Translations under genes and position numbers: made by a program | Shown here: positions 56,652 to 62,349 of the stretch, one piece after another | Layout: every line of letters begins with the position of its first letter | Numbering within the stretch: the stretch's first letter is position 1 | The notes under the pieces: generated by a model | What the model was told of the DNA's origin: nothing | What the model saw: only the letters and a program-made list of their open reading frames with translations | Databases searched by the model: none | DNA from: an uncultured Oscillospiraceae bacterium | GTDB taxonomy: Bacteria; Bacillota; Clostridia; Oscillospirales; Oscillospiraceae | Length of the DNA stretch: 62,349 nucleotides | Reading direction: 5' to 3' | NCBI GenBank assembly: GCA_910585155.1 | Contig: CAJUEC010000012.1 | Location: 1-62,349, forward strand

Positions 56652-57485
56652 ATGAAGCCACAAAAAAAGGGACTGGCGGTCTGCCTGACAGCCGCGGTTC
56701 TGCTGCTCATCGCCGCGCTGCTGGCGGGGTCCCCCGGTCAGTCGGAGAGCGTGCAGGAGGCCATGCGGGACGCGGTGCTTCACAGCACGGGTCAGATCAG
56801 CCTGTTCGGCCTCATGTCGGTGAACCCGGGGATGATTTCCGCCCTGCTGGTGACGGCGCTCCTGCTTCTGGCCGCCGTTCTACTGCGCGTTTTTGTCATT
56901 CCCCGGTTCCGGTACCAGCCGGGAAGGCTCCAGCTGCTGCTGGAGGAGCTGGTGGGCCTGTTCGACGGCATGGCCAAAAGTAGCAGCCCCCACCGAAACC
57001 GCTTTCTGGGGGCGTACATTTTTTCCGCCGGAGCCTATATCTTTGTGGGGACGCTGTTTGAGCTGCTGGGTCTCCAGGCGGTCACCGTCCACAGCCACCC
57101 CATCACCCTGCCCGCCCCTCTGTCCGACGTGAACGCCGCCATCGCCCTGGGCACCCTGTCCTATCTGGTGATTCTGTCCGGCGGCGTGGCCTCCAACGGC
57201 CTGGGCGGCGTGGGCAAAACTCTCAAGGAGTTCTCCCTGCCCATATCCATGAGCTTCCGCCTGTTCGGGGCGCTGCTCAGCGGCCTGCTGGTGACCGAGC
57301 TGGTGTACTACTACGTGGCGCTGAGCTTTGTCCTGCCCGTGGTGGTGGGGGTGCTGTTCACCCTGCTCCACGCCCTAATCCAGACCTACGTGCTCACCAT
57401 GCTCACCGCGCTGTACTACGGCGAGGTGTCCGAGCCCTCCCCCAAGAGGGAGAAAAAGAAACGGCTCCAGGCGGAGAACGCCTGA
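56652..57485 (+). CDS. atpB: ATP synthase Fo subunit a
   Basis: A 277-residue membrane subunit. The N-terminal extracytoplasmic segment (SESVQEAMRDAVLHSTGQISLFGL) precedes five to six helices. FSLPISMSFRLFGALLSG contains the essential stator Arg, and LFTLLHALIQTYVLTMLTALYYG the conserved C-terminal helix with Gln/His residues. It forms the ion half-channels against the c-ring. The ATG at 56652 follows AAGGA; a far longer frame reaching back to 55176 is antisense to the two-component genes. No atpI precedes it. Confidence 0.95.
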   Translation: MKPQKKGLAVCLTAAVLLLIAALLAGSPGQSESVQEAMRDAVLHSTGQISLFGLMSVNPGMISALLVTALLLLAAVLLRVFVIPRFRYQPGRLQLLLEELVGLFDGMAKSSSPHRNRFLGAYIFSAGAYIFVGTLFELLGLQAVTVHSHPITLPAPLSDVNAAIALGTLSYLVILSGGVASNGLGGVGKTLKEFSLPISMSFRLFGALLSGLLVTELVYYYVALSFVLPVVVGVLFTLLHALIQTYVLTMLTALYYGEVSEPSPKREKKKRLQAENA

Positions 57486-57528
57486 ATCCCAGGTTGACTA
57501 TTAAGACAAAAATGGAGGTTGTTTACCC

Positions 57529-57891
57529 ATGAATCAGCTGCTGAAAAAGATGTTTATTCTGGCCGGAGTGCTGGTGCTCACCCTGTCCCTGGCCGCCCCC
57601 GCCTTTGCCGCCGGCGCCCCCGGCGCCGCTGAGCCCACCGCGCAGACCGAGACCGATGAGGGCTCCACCATCGGCCTGAAGGCCATCGCCGCCGGCATCG
57701 CCGTGGGCATCGCCGCCGCCGGCGGCGCGGTGGGCATGGGCCTGGCCACCGCCAAGTCCACCGAGAGCATCGCCCGCCAGCCCGAGGCGGAGGGCAAGGT
57801 GCGCACCACCCTGATGCTGGGTCTGGTCTTTATCGAGACGGCCATCATCTACGCTCTGCTGGTGGTCATCCTGATCATCTTCGTGCTGTGA
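57529..57891 (+). CDS. atpE: ATP synthase Fo subunit c with N-terminal extension
   Basis: A 120-residue protein, longer than the usual 70-90. Residues 1-28 look like a signal peptide (LLKKMFILAGVLVLTLSLAAPAFA) and 29-46 form an acidic linker. The two-helix hairpin follows: TIGLKAIAAGIAVGIAAAGGAVGMGLATA, the ARQPEAEGKV polar loop, and VFIETAIIYALLVV with the ion-binding Glu103. Relative to sodium-type c subunits the ET and Tyr are present, but the first-helix Gln is Met, so ion specificity is unclear. GGAGG precedes the ATG. Confidence 0.93.
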   Translation: MNQLLKKMFILAGVLVLTLSLAAPAFAAGAPGAAEPTAQTETDEGSTIGLKAIAAGIAVGIAAAGGAVGMGLATAKSTESIARQPEAEGKVRTTLMLGLVFIETAIIYALLVVILIIFVL

Positions 57892-57910
57892 CGGGGGAGG
57901 CGGACGCAAC

Positions 57911-58408
57911 ATGCAGTTACCCTTGAATATCAGCCTCCAGCAGATTCTGCTGCACTGGATGAACCTGTCCATCCTCACCGGAGGGCTCTACTTCCTACTC
58001 TACAAGCCGGTGAAGCAGTTTATGGAAAAGCGGGAGGCCTACTACCGGGACCTGGAGGAGCAGGCGGCGGACAAGCTGGCCCAGGCTGAAGAGCTTAAGG
58101 CCCAGGCCCAGGCCAAGCTGGAGGCGGCGGACGACGAGATCCACGACGAGCGGATGCGGGCCCAGCAGGCCGCCTCCGACGCCGCCCAGGAGCAGCTGGC
58201 CCAGGCCGAGGAGCAGGCCCGCCACATCATCGCTAAGGCCGAGGTGGAGGCGGAGCAGTCCAAGGAGCGGGCCCTGCGGGAGTCCCAGAAGGAGATGCGG
58301 GAGCTGGCCGCCAAGGCGGCGAAAAAGCTGGCCGCCAAGCCCGGGGCCGACTTTTTCGACCAGTTTTTGGACCTGACGGAGGGAGGCGGGGCGCATGAGG
58401 GACGCTAG
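57911..58408 (+). CDS. atpF: ATP synthase Fo subunit b
   Basis: A 165-residue peripheral-stalk subunit: one N-terminal membrane helix (LLHWMNLSILTGGLYFLLYKPV) then a long Ala/Glu/Lys/Gln coiled coil from about residue 38 to 145. It has the standard length and layout for b. GGGGGAGGCGG precedes the ATG, and the gene overlaps the next by 14 bases. No separate delta gene follows; the next gene contains the delta C-terminal domain. Confidence 0.95.
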   Translation: MQLPLNISLQQILLHWMNLSILTGGLYFLLYKPVKQFMEKREAYYRDLEEQAADKLAQAEELKAQAQAKLEAADDEIHDERMRAQQAASDAAQEQLAQAEEQARHIIAKAEVEAEQSKERALRESQKEMRELAAKAAKKLAAKPGADFFDQFLDLTEGGGAHEGR

Positions 58409-60155
58409 GAGCCGCCTCAACGCCCTGCTGCGCAGCGCCGACCAGCCCACCCAGGAGCAGCTCCAGCGCTTTGAGCAGTTCCTCTCCCGCACCTACAAGC
58501 GGAAGGTGCCCCTCCACTGGGAGTATGACGAGACCCTTCAGGACGGCTTCCGCCTCCAGGTGGGGTCGGACGTGTACGACTGGACCCTGGACGGCCGGGT
58601 GCGGCAGTTCCAGGACTATCTGCGCCAGCTGGAGCCGGGAGAGAACGACATTGTCCCCCTCATGCGCCAGGCGGTGGAGCGGTGGGAGCCCTCCCCCGCG
58701 CCGGAGGAGATGGGCGAGGTGCTCAGCGTGGACAGCGACATCGCCTCCGTCAGCGGGCTGACCCACGCCCAGTACGGCGAGATTTTGGTGTTTGAGGGCG
58801 GCGTGAAGGGCATGGTCCAGGACCTGCGCCCCGAGGGGCTGAGCTGCATCCTCTTTGGCGACGGCGAGGAGATTCGGGCGGGCAGCATGGTCCGCCGCAC
58901 CCTGAAAACCGCCGGCATGCCGGTGGGCCAGGGCTATTTGGGCCGGGTGGTGGACGCCCTGGGCCTGCCGGTGGACGGCAAAGGGGCCATCGAGCCGGAG
59001 GGCTGGCGGCCTATGGAGACCCCCGCCCCCGGGATTCTGGAGCGCCAGCCGGTGAACACCCCCATGGAGACCGGCCTGCTGGCCATCGACTCCATGTTCC
59101 CCATCGGCCGGGGCCAGCGAGAGCTCATCATCGGCGACCGCCAGACCGGCAAGACCGCCATCGCCCTGGACACCATCCTCAACCAGAAGGGCAAGGACGT
59201 GGTGTGCATTTACGTGGCCATCGGCCAGAAGACCAGCTCGGTGGCCCAGCTGGCGGAAAATCTGGCCCGCCGGGGGGCCATGGAGTACACCACCATCGTC
59301 ACCGCCCCCGCCGGGGCCTCCGCCGCGCTGCAGTACATCGCCCCCTACGCCGGGTGCGCCCTGGCCGAGCACTTCATGTACCAGGGGGACGACGTGCTCA
59401 TCGTGTATGACGACCTCTCCAAGCACGCCATCGCCTACCGGGCGCTGTCCCTGCTGCTGGAGCGCTCCCCGGGGCGGGAGGCCTACCCCGGCGACGTGTT
59501 CTACCTCCACTCCCGGCTGCTGGAGCGGTCCGCCCACCTCAGCGACGAGCTGGGGGGCGGCAGCATGACCGCCCTGCCCATCGTGGAGACCCAGGCGGGG
59601 GACGTGTCCGCCTATATCCCCACCAACATCATCTCCATCACCGACGGGCAGATCTTCCTGGAGAGCGAGCTGTTCTTTGCCGGCCAGCGGCCCGCCGTCA
59701 ACGTGGGTCTGTCCGTGTCCCGGGTGGGCGGCGACGCCCAGACCAAGGCGAAAAAGTCCGCCGCCGGGGCCATCCGGCTGGACCTGGCCCAGTACCGGGA
59801 GATGGAGGTGTTCACCCAGTTCTCCAGCGACCTGGACGAGTCCACCAAGCGCCAGCTGGCCTACGGCCAGGGGCTGATGCGGCTGCTGCGCCAGCCCCAG
59901 TACGCCCCGCTGTCCCACCACCAGCAGGTCATTGTGCTCACCGCCGCCATGGACCACGTGATGCAGGACGTGCCGCTGAGCCGGATGGATGAGTTCCGGA
60001 AGGGGCTGCTGGCCGCGGTGGAGGGGGAGGGCGCGGACCTGTGCGCCCGCATCGACCAGACCGGCAAGCTGTCCGAGGACGACCGGGAGGAGATTCTGGA
60101 CCTGGCCCGGGCGTATCTGGCCCGGTTCCAGGGCGGCGGAAAGCAGGGCAGCTGA
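58395..60155 (+). CDS. atpA: ATP synthase delta(C-terminal)-alpha fusion subunit
   Basis: A 586-residue protein. Residues about 78-586 are a complete alpha subunit: GEVLSVDSDIASVSGLTHAQYGE, GDRQTGKTA (Lys253, E. coli Lys175), YDDLSKHAIAYR and VGLSVSRVGGDAQ with the arginine finger. The first 78 residues are extra. FLSRTYKRKVPLHWEYDETLQDGFRLQVG-like sequence matches the C-terminal domain of the delta (OSCP) subunit, which normally binds b. The N-terminal six-helix domain of delta, which holds the alpha N-terminus, is absent, as is any atpH gene between atpF and atpA. The fusion covalently replaces that contact. Start codon overlaps atpF; atpG starts two bases after the stop. Confidence 0.93.
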   Translation: MRDARSRLNALLRSADQPTQEQLQRFEQFLSRTYKRKVPLHWEYDETLQDGFRLQVGSDVYDWTLDGRVRQFQDYLRQLEPGENDIVPLMRQAVERWEPSPAPEEMGEVLSVDSDIASVSGLTHAQYGEILVFEGGVKGMVQDLRPEGLSCILFGDGEEIRAGSMVRRTLKTAGMPVGQGYLGRVVDALGLPVDGKGAIEPEGWRPMETPAPGILERQPVNTPMETGLLAIDSMFPIGRGQRELIIGDRQTGKTAIALDTILNQKGKDVVCIYVAIGQKTSSVAQLAENLARRGAMEYTTIVTAPAGASAALQYIAPYAGCALAEHFMYQGDDVLIVYDDLSKHAIAYRALSLLLERSPGREAYPGDVFYLHSRLLERSAHLSDELGGGSMTALPIVETQAGDVSAYIPTNIISITDGQIFLESELFFAGQRPAVNVGLSVSRVGGDAQTKAKKSAAGAIRLDLAQYREMEVFTQFSSDLDESTKRQLAYGQGLMRLLRQPQYAPLSHHQQVIVLTAAMDHVMQDVPLSRMDEFRKGLLAAVEGEGADLCARIDQTGKLSEDDREEILDLARAYLARFQGGGKQGS

Positions 60156-60156
60156 C

Positions 60157-61065
60157 ATGGCCGGAACCAAGGAGATCAAGGACCACATCACCAGCGTTCA
60201 GGAGACCAAAAAGATCACCAGCGCCATGTACCTCATCGCCTCCACCAAGCTGCGGAAGGCCCGGCAGGAGCTGGACAATACCCGGCCCTACTTCGAGGCC
60301 CTGCGTCGGGAGATCAAGCGGATCTTCCGCACGGTGGAGGACGGGGTGGTGGACAGCCCCTACTTTTACCCCCTGGAGGGGGAGCCCCCCCTGGACAAGC
60401 CCAGCGCCTGTCTGGTCATTACCGCGGACAAGGGGCTGGCGGGGGCCTACAACCAGAACGCCATCAAGGAGGCCATGAAGCTGCTGGACACCCACCCGGA
60501 CACCAAGCTGTTTGTGGTGGGGGAGTACGGGCGGCGGTTCTTCGCCGCCCACGGCATCCCCATCGAGCACAGCTTTCTCTATACCGCCCAAAACCCCACC
60601 ATGGCCAGGGCGCGGGAGATCAGCGCGCTGCTGCTGGACGGCTTTCAGCGGGATGAGCTGGATCGGATTTACGTGGTATACACCGATATGGCCAACGGGA
60701 TGGCCTATGAGGCCAAGTGCACCCGGGTGCTGCCCTTTCACCGGGCCCATTTTGCCGACACCGCCCTCACCGAGCCGCCGGTGAAGTCGAACTTTGAGTT
60801 TCTGCCCGACGTGAACTCGGTGCTGGACAGCATGATGCCCAGCTATGTGTCCGGCTTCATTTACAGCGCGCTCATCGACAGCTTCTGCTGTGAGCAGCAG
60901 GCCCGCATGACCGCCATGGACAGCGCCAACCAGAACGCGGAAAAGCTGCTGGGGGAGCTGTCTCTGGAGTTCAACCGGGTGCGGCAGTCGGCCATCACCC
61001 AGGAGATCACCGAGGTGTCCGCCGGGGCCAGGGCGCAGCGCAAAAAACACGAAAAGGAAGGCTGA
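60157..61065 (+). CDS. atpG: ATP synthase F1 subunit gamma
   Basis: A 302-residue central-shaft subunit. The N-terminal helix has EIKDHITSVQETKKITSAMYLIASTKLRKA, the Rossmann-like middle ITADKGLAGAYNQN, and the C-terminal helix ARMTAMDSANQNAEKLLGELSLEFNRVRQSAITQEITEVSAG; together these are full-length and canonical. It couples c-ring rotation to catalysis. It starts two bases after the alpha stop and its TGA overlaps the beta ATG. Confidence 0.96.
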   Translation: MAGTKEIKDHITSVQETKKITSAMYLIASTKLRKARQELDNTRPYFEALRREIKRIFRTVEDGVVDSPYFYPLEGEPPLDKPSACLVITADKGLAGAYNQNAIKEAMKLLDTHPDTKLFVVGEYGRRFFAAHGIPIEHSFLYTAQNPTMARAREISALLLDGFQRDELDRIYVVYTDMANGMAYEAKCTRVLPFHRAHFADTALTEPPVKSNFEFLPDVNSVLDSMMPSYVSGFIYSALIDSFCCEQQARMTAMDSANQNAEKLLGELSLEFNRVRQSAITQEITEVSAGARAQRKKHEKEG

Positions 61066-62349
61066 TGAGTTTGGAACGAGCGATCATCACACAGATATCC
61101 GGCCCCGTGGTGGACGTGGAGATCGTCGACGGCGAGCTGCCCCGCCTCCGGGAGGAGCTCACCGTGGAGAAGGGCGGCATGCACCGGGTGATGGAGGTGG
61201 CCCAGCACCTGGACCACAAAACCGTGCGGTGCATCATGCTCTCCCCCAGCGAGGGGCTGGCCCGGGGCCTGGCGGTGGACGTGCCTGGCCACACCATCCA
61301 GGTGCCGGTGGGCGAGGCCACTCTGGGGCGCATGTTCAACGTGCTGGGCCAGCCCATCGACGGGGCCGGCCCGGTGCCCGAGGGCACCCCGGTGCGCTCC
61401 ATCTACCGCAAGCCCCCCGCCTTTGACGAGCAGAGCCCCTCCGTGGAGATTCTGGAGACGGGCATCAAGGTCATCGACCTGCTGGAGCCCTACCCCAAGG
61501 GGGGCAAGATCGGCCTGTTCGGCGGCGCCGGCGTGGGCAAGACGGTGCTCATCCAGGAGCTGATCCACAACGTGGCCATGGAGCACGGCGGCTACTCCAT
61601 CTTCACCGGCGTGGGCGAGCGCTCCCGGGAGGGCAACGACCTGTGGCGGGAGATGCGGGAGAGCGGCGTGTCCGCCAAGACCGCCCTGGTGTTCGGCCAG
61701 ATGAACGAGTCCCCCGGGGTGCGCATGCGGGTGGCCCTGTCCGGGCTGACCATGGCGGAGCACTTCCGGGATAAGGAGCACAAGGACGTGCTGCTCTTCA
61801 TCGACAACATCTTCCGCTTTGTTCAGGCGGGCAGCGAGGTGTCCACCCTGCTGGGGCGGATGCCCTCCGCGGTGGGCTACCAGCCCACCCTGGCCAACGA
61901 GATGGGGGAGCTCCAGGAGCGGATCACCTCCACCAAAAACGGCTCGGTGACCTCGGTCCAGGCGGTGTACGTCCCGGCGGACGACCTCACCGACCCGGCC
62001 ACCGCCACCACCTTCGCCCATCTGGACGCCACCACGGTGCTCAGCCGGAAGATCTCCGAGCAGGGCATCTATCCCGCCGTGGACCCGCTGGAGTCCTCCT
62101 CCCGGATTTTGGAGGCGGACATCGTGGGGGCGGAGCACTACCGGGTGGCCCGGAGGGTGCAGGAGATCCTGGAGAAGTACCGGGAGCTCCAGGACATCAT
62201 CGCCATTTTGGGCATGGACGAGCTCAGCGACGAGGATCGCAAGACGGTGGCCCGGGCCAGAAGGCTCCAGCGCTTCCTGGCCCAGCCCACCCATGTGGCG
62301 GAGAAGTTCACCGGCATACCCGGCGTGTATGTGCCCCTCAAGGACACCC
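61065..62349 (+). CDS. atpD: ATP synthase F1 subunit beta (partial, runs off the window)
   Basis: The first 428 residues of about 465. SLERAIITQISGPVVDVE opens the N-terminal barrel; GGAGVGKTVLIQELI is the P-loop, GERSREGNDL carries the catalytic Glu, LLFIDNIFRFVQAGSEVS is Walker B, and GYQPTLANEMGELQERI follows. It is the catalytic subunit; all catalytic motifs are intact. Its ATG overlaps the gamma stop codon (TGATG). atpC (epsilon) is presumably just outside the window. Confidence 0.97.
   Translation, partial: MSLERAIITQISGPVVDVEIVDGELPRLREELTVEKGGMHRVMEVAQHLDHKTVRCIMLSPSEGLARGLAVDVPGHTIQVPVGEATLGRMFNVLGQPIDGAGPVPEGTPVRSIYRKPPAFDEQSPSVEILETGIKVIDLLEPYPKGGKIGLFGGAGVGKTVLIQELIHNVAMEHGGYSIFTGVGERSREGNDLWREMRESGVSAKTALVFGQMNESPGVRMRVALSGLTMAEHFRDKEHKDVLLFIDNIFRFVQAGSEVSTLLGRMPSAVGYQPTLANEMGELQERITSTKNGSVTSVQAVYVPADDLTDPATATTFAHLDATTVLSRKISEQGIYPAVDPLESSSRILEADIVGAEHYRVARRVQEILEKYRELQDIIAILGMDELSDEDRKTVARARRLQRFLAQPTHVAEKFTGIPGVYVPLKDT

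Noticed and set aside
1..62349. CRISPR arrays, tRNA or rRNA genes, integrases
   Set aside because: No regularly spaced repeats, no CCA-ended cloverleaf or conserved rRNA segments, and no recombinase motifs were found by reading both strands; repeats present are palindromic or single direct repeats.

Overview
The window reads as chromosome of a GC-rich, low-GC-phylum (Bacillota/Clostridia) gut anaerobe, most like the Oscillospiraceae (Flavonifractor, Lawsonibacter, Intestinimonas relatives). This is inference from gene content: a 2-hydroxyacyl-CoA dehydratase-type activase, an FMN riboswitch with the ECF protein RibU, a T-box before alaS, FeoA/FeoB with a Cys-rich partner, DUF4250, LytTR/GHKL regulation, and strongly GC-ending codons with consensus sigma-A promoters. 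No rRNA, tRNA, CRISPR array, integrase or transposase gene was seen.

Layout. 1-5.7 kb (minus): a split CoA-dehydratase activase with an NTF2-like gene between its parts, and asparagine synthase. 5.9-16.4 kb: a GT-C membrane glycosyltransferase, exonuclease III, a small basic protein, a SLOG-type protein, riboswitch-controlled ribU, a HAD phosphatase, a methyltransferase-acetyltransferase fusion, an MFS carrier, a DJ-1/PfpI protein whose nucleophile Cys is Ser, and a glycerophosphodiesterase. 16.5-29.5 kb: a catabolic cluster holding class II aldolase, PPi-type phosphofructokinase, divergent triose-phosphate isomerase, a LarA-like nickel-pincer hydroxyacid racemase homologue, an SsuABC/TauABC-type transporter, then (after a terminator) a DUF4838 hydrolase-like protein, a NagB-like protein and NagA, facing a convergent ROK repressor. 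29.6-33.6 kb: TauE/SafE transporter and the feo iron(II) locus with palindromic operator candidates. 33.6-40.3 kb (minus): GH13 amylase, DUF305 protein, MATE exporter, BceAB-like ABC pair. 40.5-48.8 kb: acetyltransferase, iron alcohol dehydrogenase, T-box/alaS with an atypical small gene in between, a DUF4250 fusion, cupin, HIT protein, a hairpin-rich RNA candidate and a membrane protein. 48.9-56.5 kb (minus): Rieske oxidoreductase, MgtC, and a LytTR/GHKL two-component system with a heterodimeric ABC exporter. 56.6 kb to the end: the F1Fo ATP synthase operon.

The most notable points are (i) an ATP synthase operon without a separate delta gene, in which a region matching the C-terminal part of delta is fused to the N-terminus of alpha, (ii) the aldolase/PFK/TIM/LarA/ABC/DUF4838/Nag cluster, apparently a self-contained route from an imported or glycan-derived compound to triose phosphates, (iii) three copies and one remnant of a roughly 164-bp palindromic MITE-like element, and (iv) a foreign-looking small gene placed under the alanyl T-box. 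The genes after the terminator at 24.2 kb suggest N-acetylhexosamine use (NagA, NagB-like, ROK), and the aldolase/PFK/TIM set would finish that route to triose phosphate; the role of the LarA homologue and of the transporter in it is open.
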